Below, one piece after another: positions 40,426 through 49,576 of a stretch of DNA of 64,000 nt. The DNA lies in the NCBI RefSeq assembly GCF_009729545.1, contig NZ_WFIY01000004.1:842001-906000 (forward strand). Direction: 5' to 3'. The position numbers and the translations under genes are program-made. Every line of letters begins with the position of its first letter. Within the stretch, counting starts at the first letter, position 1. The notes under the pieces are model-generated. The model was not told where the DNA came from. It saw only the letters and a program-made list of their open reading frames with translations, and did no database searches. This stretch comes from Acidianus infernus (lineage in GTDB: Archaea > Thermoproteota > Thermoprotei_A > Sulfolobales > Sulfolobaceae).

Positions 40426-41832
40426 ATGTTGAGCGAGAATGAGATTAAAATTATTGATTTTTTAAAAAAGAAGGATAATAAATCCGCTTATTCTACAGAA
40501 CTCTCATCCATAATACCAGAAACTGCCGTCTTTAGTCTGGCTTATTTATTGAAAGACAAAGGTTATGTAAACGTAAAAGAGGAAGAAAAAGAGGACATCA
40601 TATTAACTAAAGAGGGAGAAGAAAGATTAAAAGAAGGGCTTCCAGAAGATAATTTAATGAACTTTTTAAAAGGAGAAAGTAAAAAAATACAAGAAATAGC
40701 CAAAAGTTTTAAGGATTTTAATATTGCACTTAGCTGGGCTAAGAAGAAGGGACTAGTAAAGGTAGATAAAGGAGAAATTATACCTTTAAAATCGTCTTAT
40801 ATTTCACCAGAATACATCGTTCTTAAGAAGATATCATCTTCTCAGGATCTTTCTGAAGAGGACAAAAAATATTTGAAAGAATTAGAAAATAGAGGGCTAA
40901 TAGAAATTAAGAAGAATAAGGTGCTATTACTTACTTTACTTAAGGAGCCAGAAATTCGCCCAGCTATTACTTACTTAACTCCAGAATTATTAAGAAATAA
41001 AGAATGGACTAAATATGAATTAAAAGAGTACAATGTTGAAGCGTTACCCCCGTTTATTCCCTTGGGGAAGAAGCATTATTTTAAGGAGTTTTTAGAGCAC
41101 GTTAAAGATGTTATGGTCTCTTTAGGTTTTAAAGAAGTTAAGAGTGACTTTGTAGAAATGGAATTTTATAATTTCGACATGCTATTCCAAGCTCAAGATC
41201 ATCCTGCTAGGGAAATTCATGATAGCTTTAAGGTTGATGGAAAGGGAGAATTGTCAAACCAAAGTTTAGTAAAGAGAGTAAAAGAAGTTCATGAAAAATG
41301 GTGGAAATATAATTGGAATCAAGAGGTCGCAAAGTCCTTAGTTCTAAGGAGCCAAACTACGGCAACTACAGCAAGAGTTCTTTCTACGTCGCCTAATAAA
41401 GAGATTAAAGTCTTCACTATAGGTAAAGTATTTAGACCAGATGCAATTGACGCCACGCATTTAATCGAATTTCACCAGTTAGATGGTTTAGTTATAGAAG
41501 AGAATTTTAACTTTAGGGAACTCTTGTCTACTCTAAGGGCAATATTTTCTGGGATAGGAATTAAGGAAGTAAAATTTAAGCCAGCATATTTCCCGTTTAC
41601 AGAACCTAGTGTAGAAGTCTATGGTTATATTCAAGGCTTAGGATGGGTAGAAATGGCTGGAGCAGGTTTATTAAGGCCAGAAGTTACTGAGCCAGCAGGG
41701 GTTACAATGCCAGCAGGAGCTTGGGGTCTTGGATTGGATAGGCTAGCTATGCTGTTTTTAGGTATTAAAGATATAAGGGACTTATATTCAGACGATATTG
41801 AGTACTTGAGAAATAGAAAGGTGGAATATTAA
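40426..41832 (+). CDS. pheS: Phenylalanyl-tRNA synthetase alpha subunit
   Basis: Catalytic class-II subunit of the (alpha beta)2 enzyme. The N-terminal ~180 residues are winged-helix modules (KDNKSAYSTELSSIIPETA...), as in archaeal/eukaryal PheS. Motif 2 region FRPDAIDATHLIEFHQLDGLVI and motif 3 GLGLDRLAMLFLGI are present. pheT begins directly after the stop with no gap. Confidence 0.97.
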   Translation: MLSENEIKIIDFLKKKDNKSAYSTELSSIIPETAVFSLAYLLKDKGYVNVKEEEKEDIILTKEGEERLKEGLPEDNLMNFLKGESKKIQEIAKSFKDFNIALSWAKKKGLVKVDKGEIIPLKSSYISPEYIVLKKISSSQDLSEEDKKYLKELENRGLIEIKKNKVLLLTLLKEPEIRPAITYLTPELLRNKEWTKYELKEYNVEALPPFIPLGKKHYFKEFLEHVKDVMVSLGFKEVKSDFVEMEFYNFDMLFQAQDHPAREIHDSFKVDGKGELSNQSLVKRVKEVHEKWWKYNWNQEVAKSLVLRSQTTATTARVLSTSPNKEIKVFTIGKVFRPDAIDATHLIEFHQLDGLVIEENFNFRELLSTLRAIFSGIGIKEVKFKPAYFPFTEPSVEVYGYIQGLGWVEMAGAGLLRPEVTEPAGVTMPAGAWGLGLDRLAMLFLGIKDIRDLYSDDIEYLRNRKVEY

Positions 41833-43452
41833 ATGGTAAATATTGTATTGAAAGAATCAAGATTACTAAACCTTCTTGGATTAGAAGAGAAAGAATTGAA
41901 CGACGTTTTATTTAACTTAAAGTCTGAAGTTGAAAAAAGAGGAGAAGATGAGCTTGAGATAGAGATAAACTCAGATAGGTTAGATATGCTTAGCCCAGAA
42001 GGAATTAAGAGGGCAGTTGATGGAATCCTAGGAAGGAAATTGGGAGAGGCTAAATATGAAGTAGTTCCAACTAATTATCAGCTAATAATAGATGATGTAG
42101 AGAGTAGGCCTTATGCTCTTGCTGCAGTAGTTTATGATGTTAAGCTCGATGATGATAGAATAAAGGAATTAATACAGTTTCAAGAGAAATTACATTGTAC
42201 TATAGGTAGGAAAAGAAAGAAAGTTGCTATAGGTATTCACGATCTAGATAAAATAGATGGGAAGGTAATAAGATACTCGAAGGTCCCTCTAGATTATAGA
42301 TTCATTCCCTTAAACTCGGATAAGGAGATGAGCATTTCAGCAGTAATATCTTCTACAGAGCAAGGTAAACTTTATGGAAATATATCAATTAAGGACAATT
42401 ATTCTCCTGCAATATTACAAGAAGATGGCCAAGTACTAAGCATACCGCCCGTAATAAATTCAAATAAGACAAAAATTGATTCTTCTACTAAGAACTTATT
42501 CATTGACGTTACTGGAACTAATTTTGACGCTGTTGCCCAGACTTTAGATTTGTTGGTTAGTAATTTTGCTGAAGGAGGAAGCAAGATTGGAACAGTAAAG
42601 GTGTCGAGGTACGCTTCTTCCTCTCCACTATTAATTCATAACAAATTAGTAGTAAAGACCTCTGATATAAATAAGAGATTAGGATTAAGCTTATCGACAG
42701 AGGAGATAGCTAAGTACGTTAGAATGATGAGAATGGACGCTAATATTAATGGCGATGAGGTAGAGGTAATAGTTCCACAGTATAGAATAGATATAATGAC
42801 TTACGTGGACGTAGCAGAGGACGTAGCAATGGCTTACGGATATAAAAGCTTTAGCTTGCCTCAATATACTAGTAAAGGAATAGGAGAACTTTTACCGATA
42901 ACCAGGCTTGAAAGAGCGTTTAGAGACTTAGCAATAGGCGGAGGATTCCAAGAGATTTTCACTTTTGTCCTAAATAAATCATCATACTTGTTATACAATG
43001 ATTTTGTTAAAATACAAAATCCTATAACTGTTGAATACGACGCTGTAAGAAACTCATTGATCTGGAATATGCTTAAGTTTTTAGCAAAGAATCAACACGC
43101 TAGGTTTCCTATTAAAGTATTTGAAGTAGGAGATGTGGTTGTGAAAAGTGAAGAAAGTGATACTGGATATAAAAATGACGCTAGAGCATGTCTTGCGATA
43201 ATGAATAGTAGAGTCTCTTATGAGGAATTGCAGTCTGTAGTTCATCAAATATTATATAATCTAAAAGGGAAGGAGCCTAGATACGCCAGACAAGATAAAG
43301 ATTATTTTATTAAAGGTAGGTCTGCCAAAATAATGTTTGACAATAACGTTGTTGGAGAGATAGGTGAGATATCACCACAAGTTTTAGAGAAATTTAATAT
43401 TGAAAATCCTGTAGTTATAGCAGAAATTTACTTGGAAAAATTGTGTGAGTAA
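41833..43452 (+). CDS. pheT: Phenylalanyl-tRNA synthetase beta subunit
   Basis: Archaeal-length beta subunit (539 residues) with B3/B4 editing and B5 domains: CTIGRKRKKVAIGIHDLDKI near the start, SPLLIHNKL..., IVPQYRIDIMTYVDVAEDVAMAYGY, and the degenerate class-II core FTFVLNKSS...IQNPITVEYDAVRNSLIWNML. It is packed against pheS, and its end overlaps the alpha/beta hydrolase gene. Confidence 0.97.
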   Translation: MVNIVLKESRLLNLLGLEEKELNDVLFNLKSEVEKRGEDELEIEINSDRLDMLSPEGIKRAVDGILGRKLGEAKYEVVPTNYQLIIDDVESRPYALAAVVYDVKLDDDRIKELIQFQEKLHCTIGRKRKKVAIGIHDLDKIDGKVIRYSKVPLDYRFIPLNSDKEMSISAVISSTEQGKLYGNISIKDNYSPAILQEDGQVLSIPPVINSNKTKIDSSTKNLFIDVTGTNFDAVAQTLDLLVSNFAEGGSKIGTVKVSRYASSSPLLIHNKLVVKTSDINKRLGLSLSTEEIAKYVRMMRMDANINGDEVEVIVPQYRIDIMTYVDVAEDVAMAYGYKSFSLPQYTSKGIGELLPITRLERAFRDLAIGGGFQEIFTFVLNKSSYLLYNDFVKIQNPITVEYDAVRNSLIWNMLKFLAKNQHARFPIKVFEVGDVVVKSEESDTGYKNDARACLAIMNSRVSYEELQSVVHQILYNLKGKEPRYARQDKDYFIKGRSAKIMFDNNVVGEIGEISPQVLEKFNIENPVVIAEIYLEKLCE

Positions 43453-44227
43453 CATGTTTGTAATCTTAGATGATGCTAAAATTTATTATGAAATAAGAGG
43501 CGAAGGTAAACCAGTTATTTTAATTCACCATCTAGCAGGATCTTACAAAAGTTGGTCTGATATTGCTTATCAGCTATCGCAAAAATTTACGGTAATATCT
43601 TATGATCTTAGAGGGCACGGAAGGTCTTCCATTTTGCCATATGAGTATAGGATTGAAGATCATTCTAAAGATCTGAAAGGATTAATAGAATATCTTAGGC
43701 TAGATAGTCCAATTATTATTGGCCATTCTTTAGGAACTTTAGTTGCAATTGAATATGCTTTAAGAAACGTAGTTGATAAATTAATATTAATAGGAGCCTT
43801 ATATAAGGCTCCTAATCCAGAGCCCTATGAGAAATACGTTTCAGTCGCTCTTAACTTTGGAATGGAAGCGTTAGCGGAATATAGGAAAACTATAGGAGAT
43901 TTTGCTGATTCTTTAGTTCTGAATCCTGTGGCTTGGAGAAAGCTTTTAGAAGTGTATAATGAAAACAATCCGCTAGGATATAAATACGCAGTAGAAGGAT
44001 TATTGCGTGCCAGAGACTATTCTAAAGATCTTAACAAGATTGATATAAAAGGCGGAACTTTAGTGATTTATGGCAGTGAGGATAAATTAAAACAGAATTT
44101 AAATACAATGCTAACTATTCCTAACTCTAGCTATAGAATTCTTAATGGATATGGTCATTTCTTAAATTTTGAAGCTCCAGACGAGCTATACGCATCAATT
44201 ATTGATTTTCTTGTTGGGAATTCTTAA
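43445..44227 (+). CDS. Alpha/beta-hydrolase-fold esterase
   Basis: A 260-residue alpha/beta hydrolase. The oxyanion segment LIHHLAGS, nucleophile elbow GHSLGT (Ser near 94), acid YGSEDKL and histidine GYGHFL give a complete triad. The N-terminal DDAKIYYEIRGEGKPVILIHH is typical of the peroxidase/hydrolase group. GTG 43445 is given, and ATG 43454 is possible. It overlaps pheT and converges on the CinA-like gene. Confidence 0.88.
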   Translation: MSNMFVILDDAKIYYEIRGEGKPVILIHHLAGSYKSWSDIAYQLSQKFTVISYDLRGHGRSSILPYEYRIEDHSKDLKGLIEYLRLDSPIIIGHSLGTLVAIEYALRNVVDKLILIGALYKAPNPEPYEKYVSVALNFGMEALAEYRKTIGDFADSLVLNPVAWRKLLEVYNENNPLGYKYAVEGLLRARDYSKDLNKIDIKGGTLVIYGSEDKLKQNLNTMLTIPNSSYRILNGYGHFLNFEAPDELYASIIDFLVGNS

Positions 44228-45005
44228 TAATTCCGCCAAGATTTTTTATGTACTCTTCAAGTTCTTTTATGCAAGCGTTTATCCTTTTCCTTATCTCTCC
44301 CTCATCTTCGCTACTTCCTGCTATCTGAATTTCAAGTGACGGATTACTTAGTTCGTAGCCTTTAGGATGAGTTTTTATGTATAGGTCGTACTTCTTTACC
44401 AATTGTCTAACATAAGGAGCTAATACTGACTCCATTACCTTATCTGCATAAATTGTTTCCTCCACGTATTTTACTTCTGGTTTTGTCTTTAAGTATTTTT
44501 TAATAAACGTCTCTAGGATATCTTCCATTTCTCTTGGTACTCCTGGGGTAGCTAATATTTCTATACCGTTATATTCTATGTATATGCCGGGTGCTATACC
44601 CTTAGAGTTTTCTACAGCAATTGAACCTTCTGGCATCATGGCCATTTTTCTTCTTTCTTCTGTTAGTTGCAATCCAAGTTGTTTATATTTATTTTCTATT
44701 TCCTCTAGAGCTTTCTGGTTTATTACCAATTTTCTTCCTAATGCTAAGCTTAATCCTTCCGCAGTCTTATCGTCATAGGTTGGTCCCAATCCTCCAGTTG
44801 ATATTATTACTCTTGGATTCCTCTGTATAGCCTCCTTAAAACCTTGAGAGATTTCGTCAAGTTCATCCATCACCACCGTTATCCTCCTTACTGTAAAACC
44901 GAGTGAAGTTAATCTTCTTGCAATATGTGATGCATTAGTATTAACTGTTCTTCCGCTAAGTATTTCATTGCCTATGGTTAAGATTTCTGCTGGATATGTT
45001 CTCAT
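44199..45005 (-). CDS. CinA-like molybdopterin-binding-domain protein
   Basis: A 268-residue protein with the MoaB/MogA-like (PF00994) fold of the CinA N-terminal domain: AEILTIGNEILSGRTVNTNASHIARRL, then STGGLGPTYDDKTAEGLSLALGR and TPGVPREME. It lacks the C-terminal amidohydrolase domain. Bacterial relatives are NMN/ADP-ribose pyrophosphatases, so a nucleotide-repair role is plausible. ATG 45005 is chosen because the longer frame's first 38 residues are antisense to the next gene and not family-like. Confidence 0.85.
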   Translation of the reverse strand: MRTYPAEILTIGNEILSGRTVNTNASHIARRLTSLGFTVRRITVVMDELDEISQGFKEAIQRNPRVIISTGGLGPTYDDKTAEGLSLALGRKLVINQKALEEIENKYKQLGLQLTEERRKMAMMPEGSIAVENSKGIAPGIYIEYNGIEILATPGVPREMEDILETFIKKYLKTKPEVKYVEETIYADKVMESVLAPYVRQLVKKYDLYIKTHPKGYELSNPSLEIQIAGSSEDEGEIRKRINACIKELEEYIKNLGGIIKNSQQENQ

Positions 45006-45039
45006 AAAATAATAAATACTAATCCCTCTAATTATGCTT

Positions 45040-46248
45040 ATGGCTAAATGGTCGAAGTTTCTTTCTAAAGATACAGCATTATTAAAAACTTCTGAGATAA
45101 GAGATTTATTGAAGCTCACTGAAGGAAAGAATGTAATTAGCTTAGCAGGAGGCTTACCAGATCCATCAACTTTCCCTGCAGAAGATATAAAGAATATAAC
45201 TGACTATGTATTACAAAATTATGCTTCTCGTGCCCTGCAATATTCTGCAACTGCTGGAATACCGGAATTAAGAAAGGAACTTGTAAACCTTTCATCCCAA
45301 AGAGGGATTACCGGAATAAATGAGAATAATATATTTGTAACAGTAGGTAGTCAAGAAGCTTTATTTATATTATTTAACATCTTTGTTGACCCTGGAGATC
45401 ATGTATTTGTAGAAATGCCAAGTTATTTGGCGGCTTTAAACATTTTAAGAGCTAGAAATCCTCAATTTCACGGAATTCCGCTAACGGAAAAAGGTCCAGA
45501 TTTAGATAAGTTTGAAGAAGAATTGAGGAGACTAAAAGCTGAAGGTAAATCTCCAAAATTGCTTTATATAATTCCCACAGCACAAAACCCTGGAGGTACT
45601 ACATTAGATATGGAAGGTAGGAAAAGAGTATTAGAATTAGCTTCTCAATATGATTTTCTAATAGTAGAAGACGACGCTTATGGATTTTTAGTGTTTGAAG
45701 GCGAAAGTCCTGCACCTATTAAGGCCTTAGATAAAGAGGGTAGAGTAATCTATACTGGAACTTTTAGTAAAATTTTAGCCCCAGGCTTTAGATTGGGGTG
45801 GATAGTAGCTGATGAGGAAATAATACATAACGTTGAGTTATATAAGCAAAATGTAGATTTGCATACTCCAAGTTTTACTCAATTTATAGCAGCTGAGGCT
45901 ATAAAGAGGAATGTAATCCAGAACAATATTCCAAAAGTTAGGCAACTTTATAGAGAGAAGAGAGACGTTATGTTACAAGCTATAGAGGAATACTTCCCTA
46001 AGGATGCCAGCTGGTCTAAGCCAGTGGGTGGAATGTTTGTATTCGCCTGGTTACCTGAAAAAATAGATGCATTAAATATGCTGCCTAAAGCTTTAGAAAG
46101 AGGAGTAGCTTATGTCCCTGGCTCGAGTTTCTATTATGACTATAGTGGAAGAAATACTATGAGGCTTAATTTTAGCTTCCCGCCTAAGGAGAAACTAGTT
46201 GAAGGAATTAGAATCCTAGGTCAAGTTATCAAAGAGGAATTAGCGTAA
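45040..46248 (+). CDS. Class-I aminotransferase, LysN/2-aminoadipate type
   Basis: PLP aminotransferase of 402 residues related to LysN/AAA aminotransferases of lysine biosynthesis and to kynurenine aminotransferase II. Landmarks: NVISLAGGLPDPSTFP, YSATAGIPELR, PTAQNPGGTTL, VEDDAYGFL and the PLP lysine in TGTFSKILAPGFRLGW. ATG 45040 fits a TATA-like AATAAATAC 26 bp upstream; ATG 45034 adds two residues. No other lysine-pathway gene is adjacent, so the exact substrate is open. Confidence 0.88.
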   Translation: MAKWSKFLSKDTALLKTSEIRDLLKLTEGKNVISLAGGLPDPSTFPAEDIKNITDYVLQNYASRALQYSATAGIPELRKELVNLSSQRGITGINENNIFVTVGSQEALFILFNIFVDPGDHVFVEMPSYLAALNILRARNPQFHGIPLTEKGPDLDKFEEELRRLKAEGKSPKLLYIIPTAQNPGGTTLDMEGRKRVLELASQYDFLIVEDDAYGFLVFEGESPAPIKALDKEGRVIYTGTFSKILAPGFRLGWIVADEEIIHNVELYKQNVDLHTPSFTQFIAAEAIKRNVIQNNIPKVRQLYREKRDVMLQAIEEYFPKDASWSKPVGGMFVFAWLPEKIDALNMLPKALERGVAYVPGSSFYYDYSGRNTMRLNFSFPPKEKLVEGIRILGQVIKEELA

Positions 46249-47105
46249 CTAGCTAAAGCTTTTTTAACGTTTACTATAACACCGTTTTTTGGAGTTGGAA
46301 TACTAGATAAAATATCGTCGGAATATGCTATGTTTTCGCTAAAGAATTTATCCGAAATTTTCTCAGTTTTTTGAAGTAGTCCGTCCATTTTCTTAGGATA
46401 TATTTTAATTGATCTAGAAGGCAAAGTTGGTGGCCAAGTGTTCATAAAAACTGGGACTATAATTCTTCCTTCTTCAGTAATTAACCTTTCAGCAATATAT
46501 CTTGCCCAACCTCTCATAGTTGATAATATTACTATATCCCATTTTCCTTCTTCTAAATTTTTAACCTCCTTTACTCCTTGAATTTTTTTACCTGAGATGT
46601 CAGTATATATACTGACGTCTACGGAATTATCCAATAAATATTGGTAAGTTAATAATCCTAGTAAACCAGAACCTATTATTAGTACTTTCTCTCCTTTTAC
46701 TAGGTCCACTATTTGCGTTGCTATTGAGACAAAAGGATAAAGAAGAACTTTATCGTTGAATTTTTCAGGAAGAGTTACTATTGCATCGTCTGGAATTACT
46801 GCTTTTTCAGTTAATAATCCATCAATCTCTGTTCCTATTCCTCCATATTTTCTAGAATAAGGTAAGACTAGAACGTTCTTACCTTGTAAAGTCGAGTCTA
46901 CATCTACTCCTACCGCTTCTATTTTACCTATTCCAATACTGCCCAGTATTGTCCAAGGTCTTACCCATAATAATCCTAGATATACAGAATTTTCAATAAA
47001 CGTTAGTAATACTTTATCTGGTGATACCAATACAAAATCGTTATTTATAGGCCTTTCAACAACGTCCTTAGGAATAATACCTTGGTTAAATATAATTGAT
47101 ATCAT
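46221..47105 (-). CDS. Divergent medium-chain dehydrogenase-like protein
   Basis: A 294-residue MDR-superfamily-like protein. A GroES-like half with GSIGIGKIEAVGVDVDS and LVLPYSRKYGG is followed by a Rossmann segment KVLIIGSGLLGLLTYQYL. The usual zinc-ligand cysteines and histidine of alcohol dehydrogenases are missing, so it may be a zinc-free reductase or non-catalytic. ATG 47105 is preferred because CTTAAAAG is 26 bp upstream. It is divergent from the HTH gene 47159 and overlaps the aminotransferase end by 28 bp. Confidence 0.7.
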   Translation of the reverse strand: MISIIFNQGIIPKDVVERPINNDFVLVSPDKVLLTFIENSVYLGLLWVRPWTILGSIGIGKIEAVGVDVDSTLQGKNVLVLPYSRKYGGIGTEIDGLLTEKAVIPDDAIVTLPEKFNDKVLLYPFVSIATQIVDLVKGEKVLIIGSGLLGLLTYQYLLDNSVDVSIYTDISGKKIQGVKEVKNLEEGKWDIVILSTMRGWARYIAERLITEEGRIIVPVFMNTWPPTLPSRSIKIYPKKMDGLLQKTEKISDKFFSENIAYSDDILSSIPTPKNGVIVNVKKALASYANSSLIT

Positions 47106-47127
47106 GTGAAAGCAATTATAAACTTCT

Positions 47128-47135
47128 CTTTTAAG
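47128..47135. promoter_or_regulatory. Palindromic TATA box CTTTTAAG shared by divergent genes
   Basis: CTTTTAAG is its own reverse complement. Its centre is 26.5 bp from ATG 47105 (minus) and 27.5 bp from ATG 47159 (plus). Both genes would be leaderless from one box. Confidence 0.65.
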
Positions 47136-47158
47136 TTTTAGCACTAAATCTTCATTAA

Positions 47159-47515
47159 ATGAAGGCTATACATAATCTAAGTAAAGAAGCTAGGCAGGAA
47201 ATAATTAATATATTGCTAGAAAAAAGATCTAGAAAAGAACTTGCAGAGGAATTAGGAATAACTCCTGCTGCAATAGTTAAGTTTACTAAAGGTTTAACTC
47301 ACCCAAGTGATGATACTATTTTAAAAGCCCTTGAAATAGCAAGTGATGATGAAAAAGAGAAAATAGTTAATATAATCTTAAACGACCTTGTAAATAGTGT
47401 GATAGAAGTATTTTCCGAATATCCTAACGTAACCACAGAAAAAATTGACGAACTTAAAAAAATTTTAGATGAAATAGAAGGCAGAAAATTATTGGCTTCT
47501 TCTGGGTTCATATAG
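47159..47515 (+). CDS. XRE-like helix-turn-helix regulator
   Basis: A 118-residue protein. Residues 9-60 contain a helix-turn-helix (SRKELAEELGITPAAIVKFTKGLTHPSDDTILKALEIA) of the XRE/lambda-repressor type. The remainder is helical and probably mediates dimerisation. It is divergent from the MDR-like gene through a shared TATA box, so auto-regulation of that pair is possible. It converges on the Cys-rich protein with a 27 bp overlap. Confidence 0.8.
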   Translation: MKAIHNLSKEARQEIINILLEKRSRKELAEELGITPAAIVKFTKGLTHPSDDTILKALEIASDDEKEKIVNIILNDLVNSVIEVFSEYPNVTTEKIDELKKILDEIEGRKLLASSGFI

Positions 47516-47878
47516 AGGACAAGTTATGCATATTTGATAAAATTTAGCAACGACTACTCTTTTTGTACCGTCCTGGTTTACCGAAATTACTTCTTGAGGC
47601 ATTCCTAATTTGGCTGGATCGCTTATGTTCCACGCTTCACAAACACCGTCAATTGCATGTCTGCATGTTTTTGTTTTCCAAACACCTTGAGATTCTGCAA
47701 TCTTTAACCATGATAATGTACTCCATATTTTATCTAGCTCTTCTTGAATTTTCTTTTGGAAGTCTATATCTATCTGTTCATGCGATTTTATTTCTTCTTC
47801 AATTTTCTTTACACTTTCCTCTATATCAGATGGAGAAATCAAAACTACGCTTGATTTTAAACTTTCTTCTAAACTCAT
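47489..47878 (-). CDS. Helical protein with four-cysteine C-terminal site
   Basis: A 129-residue protein: an N-terminal coiled-coil (IEESVKKIEEEIKSHEQI), then a C-terminal region with TCRHAIDGVCEAW and ICITCPLYEPRRSQ, giving four cysteines plus a His that could hold Zn or an Fe-S cluster. I do not recognise the family. The promoter CTTTTTAAG (47901-47909) is 27 bp before the start, consistent with a leaderless transcript. Confidence 0.72.
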   Translation of the reverse strand: MSLEESLKSSVVLISPSDIEESVKKIEEEIKSHEQIDIDFQKKIQEELDKIWSTLSWLKIAESQGVWKTKTCRHAIDGVCEAWNISDPAKLGMPQEVISVNQDGTKRVVVAKFYQICITCPLYEPRRSQ

Positions 47879-47900
47879 GGTTTGTAGCTTAAATGCTATC

Positions 47901-47909
47901 CTTTTTAAG
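47901..47909. promoter_or_regulatory. AT box CTTTTTAAG between divergent genes
   Basis: Centred 27 bp from the minus-strand ATG 47878 and 35 bp from the plus-strand ATG 47940. It could serve both directions, the latter with a leader of about nine bases. Confidence 0.45.
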
Positions 47910-47939
47910 CAAAATTACACAATATTCAACGGGTTAATT

Positions 47940-48638
47940 ATGGTTAAAGAGATTTACAAGGGCAGGATAAAAGTAATTACTGATCTATGGGGAAAAATAC
48001 TTGATGAGTGGGAAAGTTTAAATAGAGACTCGTTAATTTCTTTAGTTCAGAAAATTTATGAAGACAATAAGATAAAACCTTTCAGAGGATTTAAATCTAC
48101 CAATCTTTACGAAAAAGAATTAATATCAGTTTACGTAGTTGGGAAAGAGGGACTTGGTCTATTTAATGACTATAAACAAGTTTTTGATAAATTATTCTCT
48201 ATGGAGGAAAATTATGAGAATATAGCTAATTTAATATTAAATTCCCCAGAAGAGGCTTTCAAAAAAGCTAACGAAGATAAAGATTTATTGGCAAGAGCGT
48301 TAAGGCTAATTTTTGTTGAAGTTATCTTCTCATTTGCAGATGAAAGCAAGCTTATAGATGCTTTAAGGAGACTTGACTCAAGCACTAACGATGCAATAAA
48401 ACATACTGCTAAAAGTTTTTCTAGATTTTATACAGCATTTAAATTAGCTGAAGGCATAGCCGAAGGTAGTATTAGAGATAAAATGAATTATATTGCAATG
48501 AAGAAGGCGATATCAATAAATATAGGAATTGAGTATCCTTTACCTAAGGCTAATTATGTAGCACTGATCTCTCAAGAAGTTTTCAATGTTAAACCTAAGT
48601 TAATTAAGAAGATTCTAGAAGTTTCAGCTAAAACATAG
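47940..48638 (+). CDS. Conserved helical protein (DUF2192-like)
   Basis: A 232-residue, mostly helical protein of unknown function (MVKEIYKGRIKVITDLWGKILDEWES..., LARALRLIFVEVIFSFADESKLIDALRRLD). It resembles the crenarchaeal DUF2192 family, from memory. ATG 47940 is preferred; the longer frame starting at 47877 would overlap the divergent gene's start codon and its promoter. There are no cysteines and no catalytic signature. Confidence 0.68.
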   Translation: MVKEIYKGRIKVITDLWGKILDEWESLNRDSLISLVQKIYEDNKIKPFRGFKSTNLYEKELISVYVVGKEGLGLFNDYKQVFDKLFSMEENYENIANLILNSPEEAFKKANEDKDLLARALRLIFVEVIFSFADESKLIDALRRLDSSTNDAIKHTAKSFSRFYTAFKLAEGIAEGSIRDKMNYIAMKKAISINIGIEYPLPKANYVALISQEVFNVKPKLIKKILEVSAKT

Positions 48639-48673
48639 AAGTTTTTAAGCAAATACTTAAATTATAATTTAGT

Positions 48674-49576
48674 ATGCAGAATTTATCATCTACTCAAAGG
48701 GAAATTTTGCTAGCATTAGTAGAATTATACAATAAAGGAAAGAAGATGATAAAGAGTAAAGAAGTTGCTGACATGATAGGCAAAGATGAAGGCACTGTTA
48801 GAAATATAATTTTAGGCCTTAAAGTGCTTGGGCTTGTTGAATCAAAACCGGGTCCTAATGGAGGATATATTCCAACGTTAAAAGCTTATGAATTTATTAA
48901 AAATCCATCAATTTCTCCTATTCTTGATAAATTAAGTTTATATAGAGGGAATGTCGAAACTGACATTAAAATTGAGAATATTGAGCTTCTTGACATTACT
49001 AATCCTTCTGGGAATAAAGTTATTCTTAAAGTCACTGGAGACTTAAGGAAAATTAGGCCAGGAGATCCAGTTAGGTTGGGCCCAACGCCTTATAGCAGAT
49101 TAGTAATTGACGGAGTAGTAATTAATGCCGACGATTCCAGAAAAGAGGTTTTAATAGACGTTAAGAGAATGATAAGCGTTCCAAAGGAAAAAGTGAAGAA
49201 TATTATTGGAAGGAGGCTTATAACACTTAAGCCTGACATGACGTTAAAAGAGGCTTCAATGATATTATATAAAGAGGGCATTAGAGGCGCTCCCGTCTTA
49301 GGAGAAGGAGAGAAAGTCCTGGGAATTATAACTACTGCAGATATTATTAAGGCATTCTTTGAAGGTAAATACGATGCAAAAGTTTCAGATTACATGAAGA
49401 CTGATGTTATAACAATCAGAGAAGAAGAGGACGTTTTAGAGGCAATTAGGAAAATGGTAATATATAATGTTGGTAGATTACTTGTAGTTGATTCAATGCA
49501 GAGAGTTATAGGAATTGTAACTAGGACTGATATTCTAAAGTCTATAGCAGGATTAGAATTACTATGGGGAGTATAG
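48674..49576 (+). CDS. Transcriptional regulator: winged helix plus paired CBS domains
   Basis: A 300-residue protein. Residues 1-75 form a wHTH (IKSKEVADMIGKDEGTVRNIILGLKVLGLVESKPGPNGGY). The middle is strand-rich (DIKIENIELLDITNPSG...LRKIRPGDPVRLG). Two CBS domains follow (about 180-300) with GIITTADIIKAF and GIVTRTDILKSI, which bind adenine nucleotides. It is likely a nucleotide-responsive regulator. The JAB protease gene overlaps its end by 13 bp, so the pair should be co-expressed. Confidence 0.85.
   Translation: MQNLSSTQREILLALVELYNKGKKMIKSKEVADMIGKDEGTVRNIILGLKVLGLVESKPGPNGGYIPTLKAYEFIKNPSISPILDKLSLYRGNVETDIKIENIELLDITNPSGNKVILKVTGDLRKIRPGDPVRLGPTPYSRLVIDGVVINADDSRKEVLIDVKRMISVPKEKVKNIIGRRLITLKPDMTLKEASMILYKEGIRGAPVLGEGEKVLGIITTADIIKAFFEGKYDAKVSDYMKTDVITIREEEDVLEAIRKMVIYNVGRLLVVDSMQRVIGIVTRTDILKSIAGLELLWGV

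Noticed and set aside
45006..45119. 38-codon extension of the CinA-like protein
   Set aside because: It is antisense to the aminotransferase start and has no family similarity.
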